Of a DNA stretch of 64,000 bases, positions 1 through 9,463 are shown in pieces. The number at the start of each line of letters is the position of its first letter. Positions within the stretch are counted from its first letter, which is position 1. The notes beneath the pieces were generated by a model, which did no database searches, was not told where the DNA came from, and saw only the letters and a list, made by a program, of their open reading frames with translations. Both the position numbers and the translations under genes were made by a program. Source of the DNA: Bacillus sonorensis NBRC 101234 = KCTC 13918 (lineage in GTDB: Bacteria; Bacillota; Bacilli; Bacillales; Bacillaceae); assembly GCF_001592005.1 (NCBI RefSeq), contig NZ_BCVZ01000015.1, positions 43,640 to 107,639 of the forward strand. Direction: 5' to 3'.

Positions 1-1024
1 TCTTTACACTCGTTTTCGGAATGGCAAAAATTCCGTTATGCCCGCCTGATGCCCAGACGCGTTCTTTTCCATCCGGTCCTTTGATGCGGTTGATGATATC
101 AAGCTCCATCTTGTCGTCGACCGACTGGTCTCTTAAATTGACGGCATCAACCATATTCCCGACGTAAATGCCTGCTTTCCCCTGTGAAAACATCTCCTGC
201 TGCTGGGTTTTGCTTGTCACAGGAAAATCTTTATTAATCAGTCCTTCATCATATAGTTTTTTCATATATTTCATCGTGTCCATATATTCTGTTGTCATGA
301 AATCGGGTGTGAATGTGCCGTTTTCCTCTTTCCAATCCGTCGGCATCCCCATGTACGAGCCCAATGTTTTAAATGCTCCGTAGATTAAATCGTTTCTGTC
401 GGCAAACCCGATCGTATCCCGTTTTCCGTTTTGATCAGGATCTTTTTCTGTAAATGCCTTTGCCGTTTCATATAATTCATCAAGCGTTTGCGGCGTTTTC
501 AAGCCGAGGTTGTCAAGCCAGTCTTTGCGGATGACGATCCCTTGCCTTGATAGCGGGCGCTCCCTGTAAATGCCGTACAGTTTGCCGTCAATGGAAGCAT
601 TTTTGTTGATCAGCTTATTCATTTTGCTCAGATTTGGATAATCCTTCAAATAGGGCCCCACTTCCCAAAACATCCCCGATCTGAAAGCATTCATGACAGA
701 TGAATTTTTGATGTCCTGGATGGTGACGACTTTAGGCAGATTTCCGGCGGCAAGCGCCGAATTCAGACGGTCTTCTTTTACCGCATCAGGCACCCACATT
801 AAATCAAGCTTTGTATTTGTGAGTTCTTCGATTTTTTTGATCGCCGTATCCTTCGGCGGCTGCTGATGGTAGAGAATCACCATCCAGCTTAAGTCCAAAG
901 GCGAGTCTGGATCAGCCTGCTCCTCTTTCGAAGAAGCCTGCTCCGCTCCATTGTTCGAACATCCCAGCAATCCGCCCGCCAAAAGCGCGAACGCAAACAT
1001 CGGGATCAGCCATTTTTTCCCCAT
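1..1024 (-). CDS. ytcQ: Extracellular solute-binding lipoprotein of a carbohydrate ABC transporter (partial, C-terminus outside window)
   Basis: Binding protein that would capture an oligosaccharide outside the membrane and hand it to the permease. The start ATG at 1024 follows a strong GGAGGGGG site. Residues 1-22 form a lipoprotein signal ending in LLGC (lipid-modified Cys22), and then a Ser/Glu-rich linker. The mature part has the pattern of LplA/YtcQ-type family 1 binding proteins. About 341 codons are visible and the reading frame runs off the left edge, so roughly the last third is missing. It lies 20 nt downstream of ytcP, evidently in one transcript. In B. subtilis the homologous genes neighbour the yte rhamnogalacturonan genes, so a plant cell-wall oligosaccharide is the likely ligand (inference). 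The ATPase is not present here and is probably shared. Confidence 0.85.
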   Translation of the reverse strand, partial: MGKKWLIPMFAFALLAGGLLGCSNNGAEQASSKEEQADPDSPLDLSWMVILYHQQPPKDTAIKKIEELTNTKLDLMWVPDAVKEDRLNSALAAGNLPKVVTIQDIKNSSVMNAFRSGMFWEVGPYLKDYPNLSKMNKLINKNASIDGKLYGIYRERPLSRQGIVIRKDWLDNLGLKTPQTLDELYETAKAFTEKDPDQNGKRDTIGFADRNDLIYGAFKTLGSYMGMPTDWKEENGTFTPDFMTTEYMDTMKYMKKLYDEGLINKDFPVTSKTQQQEMFSQGKAGIYVGNMVDAVNLRDQSVDDKMELDIINRIKGPDGKERVWASGGHNGIFAIPKTSVK

Positions 1025-1044
1025 ACTTTGTCCCCCTCCGTTTT

Positions 1045-1923
1045 TTATCCTTTAATAGACCCTAACAACGCACCTTTTGCAAAATGTTTTTGAATAAACG
1101 GATAGACGAGCAGCACCGGTATGGTGGCAACGACAATGACCGCCATTTTAATCGTTTGTTCCGGCGGAGCCGAGGCTGCTCCCATTTCCGTCATATCTCC
1201 CTGCATGCCGCTTGACACAATGACAATCTGCCGAAGCAGAACCTGTATCGGCCATTTCGTCGCATCGTTTAAATACAGGATCGCCTGCATGTACGTGTTC
1301 CAATAGGTGACGGCGTAAAACAGCGAAATCGTCGCAATCGCCGGCAGGGATAAAGGCAGAATAATGCGGAAAAAGATCCCTAAATCATTGCACCCGTCAA
1401 TTTTCGCGGATTCCTCCAAACTGGCCGGAATGTTTTGAAAAAAATTTTTTAAAATGATCAGATTAAATGCGTTGATGGCGGTCGGAAGAATCAAAGACCA
1501 ATAGGAATCAAGCAATCCGAGAGATTTAACAACGAGAAACGTCGGGATCATCCCGCCGCTGAAGAGCATCGTAAAGACGACCAAAAACATCAGCACCCGT
1601 CTGCCCATCAGTTCCCTCCTCGACAATCCGTAGGCCATCAGTGAGGAAAGGAACATGCTGACGGCCGTTCCCACGGCTGTCACAAGAACTGAGATGATCA
1701 AGCTTCTATAGACGATGTCGGTTGAAAAAATGTATCTGTAAGCATCTAATGAAAACGTGGTCGGAAACAAAATAAACTTCTTTGAAATGACCTCTTCCAC
1801 CGTTGCAAAAGAGGCGGCGATTACATGGATAAACGGCAGCACGCAAACCAGGCCGAATCCGGCTAAAAAAGCATAATTGAACACATCAAACATGCGGCTT
1901 CCCGCGGAATGTCTGATTGCCAT
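1045..1923 (-). CDS. ytcP: Carbohydrate ABC transporter permease, LplC/YtcP type
   Basis: Inner-membrane permease of 292 residues, the usual length for MalG-like (CUT1) permeases. About six membrane segments can be seen, the first near residues 13-35. The cytoplasmic EAA loop that docks the ATPase lies near residues 170-195, with the EESAKIDG core. It is first in a transcript with the binding protein ytcQ. A good Shine-Dalgarno site (GGAGGGG) precedes the ATG. A perfect CcpA-type cre box stands 17 nt upstream of the start codon, so expression is probably glucose-repressed. The second permease and the ATPase expected for a complete CUT1 system are not in the window. Confidence 0.9.
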   Translation of the reverse strand: MAIRHSAGSRMFDVFNYAFLAGFGLVCVLPFIHVIAASFATVEEVISKKFILFPTTFSLDAYRYIFSTDIVYRSLIISVLVTAVGTAVSMFLSSLMAYGLSRRELMGRRVLMFLVVFTMLFSGGMIPTFLVVKSLGLLDSYWSLILPTAINAFNLIILKNFFQNIPASLEESAKIDGCNDLGIFFRIILPLSLPAIATISLFYAVTYWNTYMQAILYLNDATKWPIQVLLRQIVIVSSGMQGDMTEMGAASAPPEQTIKMAVIVVATIPVLLVYPFIQKHFAKGALLGSIKG

Positions 1924-1939
1924 TTCCCCCCTCCTTTTT

Positions 1940-1953
1940 TGTAAGCGCTATCA
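1940..1953 (-). promoter_or_regulatory. Catabolite-responsive element (cre) in front of ytcP-ytcQ
   Basis: The 14-mer TGTAAGCGCTATCA matches the consensus TGWAANCGNTNWCA at every position. It lies just upstream of the ytcP ribosome-binding site. A possible promoter further upstream reads TTGCTA, then 17 nt, then CGTAAT, which would place the cre near or after the transcription start. That is a typical CcpA repression position. Confidence 0.8.
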
Positions 1954-2046
1954 AAAAATTACGATATCGTGTCTAAAATGTAGCAAAGGGAAAGGAGAAG
2001 CGTCTATAATCATTTTGTAAGCAGGGGCCGGGAAACAAAGGAAAAG

Positions 2047-2068
2047 ACCATCATCTTAGAAGATGATA
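2047..2068 (-). terminator. Probable terminator of ytaP-ytbQ
   Basis: A hairpin with arms ATCATCTT and AAGATGAT lies immediately after the ytbQ stop codon, followed on the minus strand by a weak T-tract (GGTCTTTT). Confidence 0.5.
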
Positions 2069-2070
2069 TG

Positions 2071-2865
2071 TCAAATGTCTTTCAAAAGGTCTGCTGAATT
2101 CACTTTCGGCATGTAGCCCAATTCCTTGATGGCTGACGCAATCGACCAAGGCCTGCCGGGATTGTCGCTTACGGCATAATATGTCCCATATGTGTTGTCA
2201 GTTTCAATCGCCGCTTTAAAAATGCCGGTGAGATCTTCGCCGGATAAAAGCGTCTTTTTCGTTCTCGGCTTTGTCAAAAGCGCTTCCCTTTCATTTTCGA
2301 CTGCCGTGCCGATGCGTAAATTGATGACGGAAATCGGCGCACCCGAATGATGTGAAAATAAATATCCCAAGTTTTCAGAGGCCAATTTCAGCAAGCCGTA
2401 CAAGCTTTTTGATTGCGGATAGTCATCCGTATGAATCCGCCTCATCAGTAAAGAAACCCCGTCTTTTTCATAAATATCTGTGACATGATTGCTGCTGGCA
2501 AAGATGACCTTGGGCACGCCGAGCTCTGCTGCGGCGCGCAAAATTGTATAGGTCGCTTTAAAAAAGATGTCTGTCATCTTTTCAAATTCACGCTGGTCAA
2601 GCAGGTTGCCGCTCGGCTTTACGGCAAGAAGGTTAATCAGCACATCGGTATGTTCATCAATGCCCTTGACGGTTTCCTCATAGTTTGTTGCGTCCGCCTG
2701 CACAAACCTGACAGGCAGCTCTTGATCCGGCTGTTTTACATCCATCACCGACAGATCGTATCCTTCATCAGAAAGCCCCCGGACTAAAATGCGCCCGACC
2801 GTTCCGTTTCCCCCGATGATCATGACCTTTTTCACCGCTTTTTTCGACCTCCTGTTCATAGCCAT
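2071..2865 (-). CDS. ytbQ: NAD(P)-dependent epimerase/dehydratase family protein
   Basis: Extended short-chain dehydrogenase/reductase (atypical SDR). A Rossmann GGNGTVG nucleotide-binding motif stands at the N-terminus and a YGLLK (Y-x3-K) catalytic-type pair in the middle. The substrate is unknown. The start is uncertain. ATG at 2865 overlaps the ytaP stop by 10 nt and ATG at 2859 overlaps it by 4 nt (ATGA). A strong AGGAGG inside this region instead favours a GTG at 2835, giving a protein beginning KKVMIIGG, the usual way such enzymes start. It is co-transcribed with the hydrolase ytaP, which suggests a joint small-molecule conversion (inference). Confidence 0.85.
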   Translation of the reverse strand: MAMNRRSKKAVKKVMIIGGNGTVGRILVRGLSDEGYDLSVMDVKQPDQELPVRFVQADATNYEETVKGIDEHTDVLINLLAVKPSGNLLDQREFEKMTDIFFKATYTILRAAAELGVPKVIFASSNHVTDIYEKDGVSLLMRRIHTDDYPQSKSLYGLLKLASENLGYLFSHHSGAPISVINLRIGTAVENEREALLTKPRTKKTLLSGEDLTGIFKAAIETDNTYGTYYAVSDNPGRPWSIASAIKELGYMPKVNSADLLKDI

Positions 2866-3743
2866 GCCTGCAAAAATTCAATGGCTTTATGTCTCATGAC
2901 TGCCGTTTCAATATGCCCGGAATGAGAGCGAAACATTTCATAGCGTTCGCCTGCATTTTTTTCTTTATACACGCAAGCCAGCTTTTTCTCAATGATATCA
3001 ATCCCCATAACGGGGGTCAGCTTATCCGCCGTTCCGACAAGACTTAGATGGGGCCTTGGCGCAATCAGGCTTTGAATCTCGGCGGTTGAAAAATGCTTGA
3101 CGAGTCCCGGTACATACGAATACAGATTGTGCCGGTCCAAATTCTGCGTTTTGATGAGTGTTTCGCTGTCAACCTGGCTGCATATATCGACACATACGCT
3201 GATCCGCATGTCCAATGCCGCGGTCCACCATGCCATTAAACCTCCCATTGACATCCCGAGTGCGGCCAGGCGGCTTGTATCCGCGTCTTGCCGGGTTTCA
3301 AGATAATCAAGGGCCCGAATGCTGTCATACACCATCATCCCCCACATCACCCGTCCGGTCCAAAGCATCTCTTTAAAGATTTCGCTTTCCGTTTTTCCCC
3401 GCCTGTCGCCGAAAGCCCAATGATCAATGGCAAGGGAAGCAAAGCCGAGAGAGGCCAGCTCAGCGGCAAATGGGGGCGCTTCTAAATATTCCGCTCCTTC
3501 GATCAGCTCTTTTTTTCCTCTTTCATATCGCCCGCCATGGGAATGGCAATAAAGCACGGCCGGGATTTTGCCTTTTGTCTGTTTCGGCTTCGCAAAATAA
3601 GCCGGCACAGGTTCAATCCCGTTTAATTCGAGCAGAAGTGTTTCAAGAATGAATGAGTCTTTCTCTTCAATTTTAAGAGTTGTCGCCTGAATGTCTGTTT
3701 TTTCCGGCAAATCGCCAAACAGCTTGAAAAGTTGTTTACGCAT
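2856..3743 (-). CDS. ytaP: Alpha/beta hydrolase, dienelactone-hydrolase-like
   Basis: Serine hydrolase of 295 residues. The nucleophile elbow GMSMGG lies at residues 163-168 (Ser165). A CHSHGG oxyanion-region segment lies near 66-71, an Asp in VGTADK and a C-terminal His in SHSGHIE. This resembles the acetyl-xylan esterase/dienelactone hydrolase families. No signal peptide is visible, so it should be cytosolic. Start ATG 3743 follows AAAGGAG at good spacing. It overlaps ytbQ, so the two are translated from one mRNA. A natural substrate is not known to me. Confidence 0.85.
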   Translation of the reverse strand: MRKQLFKLFGDLPEKTDIQATTLKIEEKDSFILETLLLELNGIEPVPAYFAKPKQTKGKIPAVLYCHSHGGRYERGKKELIEGAEYLEAPPFAAELASLGFASLAIDHWAFGDRRGKTESEIFKEMLWTGRVMWGMMVYDSIRALDYLETRQDADTSRLAALGMSMGGLMAWWTAALDMRISVCVDICSQVDSETLIKTQNLDRHNLYSYVPGLVKHFSTAEIQSLIAPRPHLSLVGTADKLTPVMGIDIIEKKLACVYKEKNAGERYEMFRSHSGHIETAVMRHKAIEFLQAWL

Positions 3744-3816
3744 TTTATGCTCCTTTCTTTTACGCTACACTCATGAATACGATCTGAAAGGAGCGATTAC
3801 CTTTTTTTGTATGAAA

Positions 3817-5052
3817 TTAAAGCTGTCCATGGCCCTGTTTGACAGCATGGCCGTTTCGACATATAAAACATGCCGTCATGAGCACCATAAAACATAATAT
3901 CCATGGCGATGAAAACAATAGAAGCAGCGCAAAACAGCAAATTAATAACACACAAACCACTCGATAAACAAGGCCGGGCAACAGCCTGTAAGCAGCGGCA
4001 AGACCGCACAGCGAATTGCAGATGAAAAAGGCGTTGGCGATGGCAACGAGCGTCTCAACATTAATCAATTGATAAAATAAACACCCGAACACAATAGCAT
4101 GTATGATAAAAATCAGGCATAAAGCCGCTAATGGTTTATTGTCCTTAGTTCTGCATGCAAGAATTCCCCTGGCTTGCGACGATATCAGCCTGGATGCGCC
4201 CCCGACAACAAGCAAATAAGTGCTGAGGCACAATACAGAGGTCAGGGCGGCAATCACAGGTAATGCAAACGGCCCGAACAGCGGCGTCAACATCATCGCC
4301 AGCTTTAATCGGCCGCTTTCAAAGCGCCCCGGATCAATCCATTGGGCTGCGCCCGCTGTGGCAAGGTAAATCACCGTTACCATCAGGCTGCTGAGTATGA
4401 CGGCGCGGGTAATGGTTTTCTTTCTGTCTTTCACCTCCATGCTGTAATTGCCGATCATTTCCCAGCCGACCAGCGCCCAGAATAGCAAAAGCATGCCCCG
4501 GCCAAAATCTCCAATCTGAAATGAACCATCCACAAGCGGCCCCTCCCGGAAATAAGGAATGGATGTCAGGCTGCCCCCGAGCAGAACGACGGCCGCTGCA
4601 CTTGAACAGACGAATGAAACCTTCCCTACAAAAGAAATGTCAAAACATAACACAATCAGGCAAATGATGAAAAGCGCCAGTCCATAGGCTTCGGCTGAAA
4701 ATGGAGCATCCGGTGCAAGCGACTGAATATACTCACCGGCCGTCATTAACACCGCTGCCGGGCCGAAGCTTGCAGCCATAATAAAATAGAAGACTGCAAG
4801 ATTTCTGATGTAAGGGCCGAACGCTTTTTCAGCTGCATAGGCCACACCCGCATCATTCGGATATTCAATGCTTAATTTTGCGAAGATCCAGGCAAACAAA
4901 AATCCGGTCCCCATCATCAGCAGCCACGCAAAAATCGCATAATCCCCTGCTATGTCATGGACCATGGGAGGCAGCAGGATGATGCCCGATCCTAAAATAG
5001 GCCCTGTCATTAAACCGGATAACAATAAAGGTCCAAGCTTTTTTTCTCTCAT
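3817..5052 (-). CDS. APC-superfamily amino acid permease, YjeH-like (probable amino acid exporter)
   Basis: Integral membrane protein of 411 residues with 11-12 hydrophobic segments. The N-terminal segment (GPILGSGIILLPP) matches the conserved substrate/cation-binding helix 1 of the APC superfamily (G-x-G-I). The length and the conserved segments resemble E. coli YjeH, an exporter of methionine and branched-chain amino acids, more than typical importers. It is transcribed divergently from a LysR-type regulator 118 nt away. That is the usual layout for an amino-acid exporter and its inducer-sensing activator (inference). The ligand cannot be read from sequence. Confidence 0.75.
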   Translation of the reverse strand: MREKKLGPLLLSGLMTGPILGSGIILLPPMVHDIAGDYAIFAWLLMMGTGFLFAWIFAKLSIEYPNDAGVAYAAEKAFGPYIRNLAVFYFIMAASFGPAAVLMTAGEYIQSLAPDAPFSAEAYGLALFIICLIVLCFDISFVGKVSFVCSSAAAVVLLGGSLTSIPYFREGPLVDGSFQIGDFGRGMLLLFWALVGWEMIGNYSMEVKDRKKTITRAVILSSLMVTVIYLATAGAAQWIDPGRFESGRLKLAMMLTPLFGPFALPVIAALTSVLCLSTYLLVVGGASRLISSQARGILACRTKDNKPLAALCLIFIIHAIVFGCLFYQLINVETLVAIANAFFICNSLCGLAAAYRLLPGLVYRVVCVLLICCFALLLLFSSPWILCFMVLMTACFICRNGHAVKQGHGQL

Positions 5053-5179
5053 TACAGTACAATCCTTTCAGGAAACCATTTAAAATGATTGTAAACTTGT
5101 TTGTTTCATCAGTAAAATAGATATTATCGAACTGAAACTTCGCATTTTTCGATATAGAGAAAAAAAGGAGATGATTGAG

Positions 5180-6097
5180 ATGGAGATCCGGCACCTGAAA
5201 ACATTCAAAACCATTGTGGAAATAGGGGGCTTTACGAGGGCCGCCGATTATTTGGGATATGCGCAATCGACGGTGACTTCACACATCCAGGCGATTGAAC
5301 AAGAAATAAGAAAACCATTATTCTATCGTTTAGGAAAAAAGATGATGCTGACTGAAGCCGGAAAGCACCTGCTTCCTTATGCAACAGAGATGATAGAGCT
5401 GTATGACAAAGCTAGGCACATTCCCGAAAATGATCAGGAACCTTCCGGAAATCTGATGATCGGTGCTTCCGAATCATTAACCGTCTACAGATTGCCTTCG
5501 ATTCTTCATGAATATAAGAACAAGTATCCTCAGGTGACAGTGACGTTAAAATCTTCGACATGCTGGCAGCTGAGGGATGAATTGCGGCAGGGCAAAATTG
5601 ATATCGCCTTTCTGTTGGATGAGGAACGAAAAGAAGAGGATCTTCATATTGAAAAACTGGTTGATGAGCCGATCGTTTTCATCTTTCCAAATGGTCATCC
5701 GGCAGGGAACACCGACTTTGACCACCTTACATTCAGTGCAAATGAAACGTTTTTATACACAGAACATGGCTGCAGCTACAGAGATTTTTTCGAAGAATAT
5801 TTACATAAACAAGGTGTGCTCGCAGACCACACGATGGAGTTTTGGAGCGTGGAAGCGATTAAACAATGCGTGATGTGCGGTCTTGGCGTTTCGCTTCTCC
5901 CGATGATCACGACCCGCTCTGAAATCAATGAACAAAAGCTTGAGGGCATCATGGTTAAGGACGCCCTCTTTTCCACGCAGATGGTTTATCATAAAAACAA
6001 ATGGCTGTCTCCGGCGATGACGGCTTTTACAGAAATCGTCCGCAGCCAGGCTGAAAAATGGGAGGCGTCCGTAAAAGAGGCCAGGCTTGCCTTTTAA
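5180..6097 (+). CDS. LysR-family transcriptional regulator
   Basis: Regulator of 305 residues. The N-terminal winged helix-turn-helix is at about residues 1-60 (FTRAADYLGYAQSTVTSHI). It is followed by a linker helix and a periplasmic-binding-protein-like effector domain. The start is set at 5180 because AAGGAG lies 9 nt before it; the ATG at 5171 abuts that site. It very likely controls the divergent permease at 3817-5052. The 127-nt intergenic region has an inverted repeat TATCGA-N18-TCGATA at 5125-5154, a candidate operator. Its stop overlaps the convergent VOC gene by 4 nt. Confidence 0.85.
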   Translation: MEIRHLKTFKTIVEIGGFTRAADYLGYAQSTVTSHIQAIEQEIRKPLFYRLGKKMMLTEAGKHLLPYATEMIELYDKARHIPENDQEPSGNLMIGASESLTVYRLPSILHEYKNKYPQVTVTLKSSTCWQLRDELRQGKIDIAFLLDEERKEEDLHIEKLVDEPIVFIFPNGHPAGNTDFDHLTFSANETFLYTEHGCSYRDFFEEYLHKQGVLADHTMEFWSVEAIKQCVMCGLGVSLLPMITTRSEINEQKLEGIMVKDALFSTQMVYHKNKWLSPAMTAFTEIVRSQAEKWEASVKEARLAF

Positions 6098-6498
6098 ATT
6101 CCTTCAGTATTCATCAGCACGATCCGCCAGCCGTCGGGATCTTCGATCGTTACGCCTTTTTCTTCCCAATACGGGTTTTCCGGAGGCACCTCTTGATAGC
6201 CCATATCAGTCAGCCTGTTTGCAATCGTTTTGATTTGATGAAGATCTGGGATGTAAAAAACGAGAAGGTTGTCTTTCGTCGGGGCGGGACACGGGCTCCC
6301 GTCTTCGTGTGACGTGAATTCAAGATGATACAGGGCATTCGGCAGGCCGAGCATCACGCCTTTGTAGCCAGCATGTCCGGAGAACTCACCAAGCTTTTTT
6401 AAGCCCAGGCCTTTTTCATAAAAGGCTGTAACCTCTTCAAACCGGTCTGTTGGTCTGGCGATTCTGACCTGAACAGCGGAAAAATCGGCAAAGTTCAT
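6094..6498 (-). CDS. VOC (glyoxalase/bleomycin-resistance) family protein
   Basis: Small protein of 134 residues with the two beta-alpha-beta-beta-beta modules of the vicinal-oxygen-chelate fold. Possible metal-ligand positions are seen (LYHLEF with His, and the C-terminal VTIEDPDGWRIVL signature with Glu). The specific reaction is unknown. The start is placed at 6498 because the GAAGGAG site is 9 nt upstream; the in-frame ATG at 6504 is only 3 nt from it. The gene is convergent with the LysR gene and downstream of leuS behind a terminator. Confidence 0.75.
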   Translation of the reverse strand: MNFADFSAVQVRIARPTDRFEEVTAFYEKGLGLKKLGEFSGHAGYKGVMLGLPNALYHLEFTSHEDGSPCPAPTKDNLLVFYIPDLHQIKTIANRLTDMGYQEVPPENPYWEEKGVTIEDPDGWRIVLMNTEGI

Positions 6499-6599
6499 TT
6501 TCATCAGCTCCTTCAACCATATTTTAACACTTGTTAAAGCGGCCCGAAATCTCACCAATGTTTGAAAAGATCCGGGGCTTATGATGGAAATAAAACAGC

Positions 6600-6632
6600 A
6601 AAAACCCCTTCAACAAGGAAGGGGTTTGTTTT
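6600..6632 (-). terminator. Rho-independent terminator of leuS
   Basis: Minus-strand hairpin with stem ACCCCTTC/GAAGGGGT directly after the leuS stop codon, followed by a T-run. Confidence 0.85.
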
Positions 6633-9046
6633 TAGTTGGCAACAATATTGACAAGCTTGCCTGGAACGGCGATTACTTTTCTGATCGTCTTTCCTTCAAT
6701 TTGTTCTTTTACTTTTTCATTGTTTTTAGCCAGCTCTTCAAGCTGCTCCTTGCCCGCGTCAGCCGGAACGTTTAATTTGGCTTTCACTTTCCCGTTTACC
6801 TGAACGACGATTTCAACTTCATCATCGACAAGCTTTTCTTCGTCATAGACAGGCCATGCTTCATACGCGATTGTGCCCTCATGGCCGAGACGGTTCCAAA
6901 GCTCTTCAGCCAGATGCGGAGCGACAGGCGAAAGCAATTTCACAAAGCCTTCCATATATTCTTTCGGAAGCTGTTCTGCTTTATAGGCTTCGTTGATGAA
7001 GACCATCAGCTGGGAAATCCCCGTATTGAAACGCAGCCCCTCGAAATGATCTGTCACTTTCATGACCGTTTCATGGTAGACGCGCTCAAGCGTTTCGCCT
7101 GCTCCTTCTGTTATCTTGCTGTTCAACTCGCCATTGTCATCGATAAACAGGCGCCATACGCGGTCAAGGAAACGGCGGGCTCCGTCAAGCCCTTTCGTAG
7201 ACCAGGCGATCGAAGCATCAAGCGGCCCCATGAACATTTCATACAAACGAAGCGTGTCAGCGCCATGCGTTTCGACGATTTCATCCGGGTTGACGACATT
7301 GCCTTTTGATTTACTCATTTTTTCGTTGTTTTCGCCAAGAATCATTCCTTGGTTATAAAGCTGTTTAAATGGCTCTTTTGTCGGCACCACTCCGATATCA
7401 TAAAGGAATTTATGCCAGAAGCGCGCATACAATAAGTGAAGAACGGCGTGTTCAGCGCCTCCGATATACATATCGACAGGGAGCCATTCTTTTAATTTTT
7501 CAGGTGAAGCCAGTTCATTCGGGTTTTTCGGGTCGATGTAGCGCAGGAAGTACCAGCAGCTGCCGGCCCACTGCGGCATTGTATTCGTTTCCCGTCTTCC
7601 TTTTTTGCCTGTTACAGGATCGGTGACTTCCACCCATTCTTTAATGTTGGCAAGCGGTGACTCACCAGTGCCGCTCGGTTTGATTTCAGACGTTTTCGGC
7701 AAAATAAGCGGCAGCTCCTCTTCAGGAACCGGAGTGGATGTGCCGTCTTCCCAATGGATGATCGGAATCGGTTCGCCCCAATAGCGCTGGCGGCTGAACA
7801 GCCAATCGCGGAGACGGTATGTCACTTTTTTCTCGCCTTTTCCGTTCTCTTCAAGCCACTCGATCATTTTTGCGATCGCAGCCGCTTTGTCAAGGCCGTT
7901 CAGAAAATCGGAATTCATATGCTCGCCGTCGCCTGCATACGCTTCTTTCTCAACATGTCCGCCTTTGACGACTTCTTTGATCGGGAGACCGAAAACCTTT
8001 GCGAATTCGTGGTCGCGCTCATCATGGGCGGGAACCGCCATCACCGCTCCTGTTCCATATGTAGCGAGGACATAATCCGCGATCCAGACCGGAATCTTTT
8101 CTCCGCTTGCCGGATTGATGGCATAAGCGCCGGTGAATACGCCAGTCTTTGTTTTCGCTAAATCAGTGCGCTCCAAGTCGCTCTTTGATTGCACTTCTGC
8201 AATATAGGCATTGACCGCATCCTGCTGTTCAGGAGTCGTGATTTTTTGAACCAGCTCATGCTCAGGGGCGAGTACGGCGTATGTCGCGCCAAACAGCGTA
8301 TCAGGGCGCGTCGTGAAAACAGTGAATGTTTCTTCGCTGCCGTCGATTGCAAAATGAACGTGCGCACCTTCGGAACGGCCGATCCAATTGCGCTGCATTT
8401 CTTTAATGCTTTCCGGCCAGTCGAGCTCTTCAAGATCTTCCAACAAACGGTCGGCATATGCCGTAATTTTCAGCATCCATTGCTTCATCGGACGCCTTTC
8501 TACAGGATGGCCGCCGCGTTCGCTTTTTCCGTCGATGACTTCTTCATTGGCAAGAACGGTTCCGAGCGCCGGGCACCAGTTCACAGGCACTTCATCTACA
8601 TAAGCGAGGCCTTTTTCATAAAGCTTTAAGAAAATCCACTGCGTCCATTTGTAGTAGTCAGGATCTGTCGTATTGACTTCCCTGTCCCAGTCGTACGAAA
8701 AGCCGAGCGCCCTGATCTGGCGGCGGAAATTCTCGATATTCTGCTTTGTAAAGACGGCAGGATCATTCCCGGTATCAAGCGCGTATTGCTCTGCCGGAAG
8801 CCCGAATGCATCCCAGCCCATCGGATGGAGGACGTCATACCCTTGCATGCGCTTCATGCGTGAGAGAATGTCTGTCGCCGTGTAGCCTTCGGGATGGCCG
8901 ACATGCAGCCCCGCGCCGGAAGGATACGGAAACATATCCAAAGCATAAAATTTCGGTTTGGATTTATCTTCAAGCGTGGCAAATGTTTTGTTTTCAAGCC
9001 AATAGTCCTGCCACTTTTTTTCGATTTTTTGATGATCAAAACTCAA
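6632..9046 (-). CDS. leuS: Leucyl-tRNA synthetase
   Basis: Class Ia aminoacyl-tRNA synthetase of 804 residues, full length, which attaches leucine to tRNA-Leu in the cytosol. The HIGH-type motif HVGH lies at residues 48-51 within [12 protein letters not shown]. The connective-peptide editing domain follows, with the TTRPDT motif. The KMSKS loop ([10 protein letters not shown]) stands near residue 577. A C-terminal anticodon-binding domain is followed by the small bacterial LeuRS tail domain. The gene is monocistronic, controlled by a T-box leader with a CUC leucine specifier, and ends at a strong terminator. Nothing unusual is seen. Confidence 0.98.
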   Translation of the reverse strand: MSFDHQKIEKKWQDYWLENKTFATLEDKSKPKFYALDMFPYPSGAGLHVGHPEGYTATDILSRMKRMQGYDVLHPMGWDAFGLPAEQYALDTGNDPAVFTKQNIENFRRQIRALGFSYDWDREVNTTDPDYYKWTQWIFLKLYEKGLAYVDEVPVNWCPALGTVLANEEVIDGKSERGGHPVERRPMKQWMLKITAYADRLLEDLEELDWPESIKEMQRNWIGRSEGAHVHFAIDGSEETFTVFTTRPDTLFGATYAVLAPEHELVQKITTPEQQDAVNAYIAEVQSKSDLERTDLAKTKTGVFTGAYAINPASGEKIPVWIADYVLATYGTGAVMAVPAHDERDHEFAKVFGLPIKEVVKGGHVEKEAYAGDGEHMNSDFLNGLDKAAAIAKMIEWLEENGKGEKKVTYRLRDWLFSRQRYWGEPIPIIHWEDGTSTPVPEEELPLILPKTSEIKPSGTGESPLANIKEWVEVTDPVTGKKGRRETNTMPQWAGSCWYFLRYIDPKNPNELASPEKLKEWLPVDMYIGGAEHAVLHLLYARFWHKFLYDIGVVPTKEPFKQLYNQGMILGENNEKMSKSKGNVVNPDEIVETHGADTLRLYEMFMGPLDASIAWSTKGLDGARRFLDRVWRLFIDDNGELNSKITEGAGETLERVYHETVMKVTDHFEGLRFNTGISQLMVFINEAYKAEQLPKEYMEGFVKLLSPVAPHLAEELWNRLGHEGTIAYEAWPVYDEEKLVDDEVEIVVQVNGKVKAKLNVPADAGKEQLEELAKNNEKVKEQIEGKTIRKVIAVPGKLVNIVAN

Positions 9047-9133
9047 TTGTAAAAACCTCCTTTAATATGTACGGCTGCTTGCATTCAAGTATGGACGGGA
9101 CTGGCATCCTTATATTCAGATTATTCTAAAATC

Positions 9134-9372
9134 AAAAAAACTCTCCCATCCCAGAAAAGGGACGAGAGATTCCCGCGGTACCACCCTTGTTAGTGTACAT
9201 TCATACACTCACTTGATATCTTTAACGCAGATATGCGGCAGCAGCTCGTCACTGCTGCAACTCTGAGGCGAGTTCAGAAGCGCATTTGATTGACTTACAC
9301 CAGCCGTCAACTCTCTGAGACAAATTGGGCTTCCTACTGCTCCTCTTCACTGTTCTTGCCGTAACCGTAATC
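9134..9372 (-). promoter_or_regulatory. Leucine T-box riboswitch leader of leuS
   Basis: The canonical T-box sequence AGGGTGGTACCGCG is on the minus strand at 9188-9175. It is followed by a terminator hairpin (CTCTCGTCCC/GGGATGGGAGAG) and a T-run near 9134-9170. Upstream, Stem I carries the GAACTCGCC specifier loop; the CTC codon lies at 9272-9270 (leucine). An AG-bulge-type segment (CAGAGAGTTGACGG) is also present. Uncharged tRNA-Leu would pair with CTC and the T-box bulge to stop termination and switch on leuS. Confidence 0.95.
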
Positions 9373-9380
9373 TTATCTGT

Positions 9381-9409
9381 ATTTTATAGAATTCTGTTCA
9401 TAAGTGCAA
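9381..9409 (-). promoter_or_regulatory. SigA promoter of leuS
   Basis: Minus-strand TTGCAC (9409-9404), 17-nt spacer, TAAAAT (9386-9381), just upstream of the T-box leader. Confidence 0.7.
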
Positions 9410-9463
9410 GCAGGTTTGTATACAATGGGAATGTGCTGAAAAAAAGGGTAAGAGTGAGGATCT

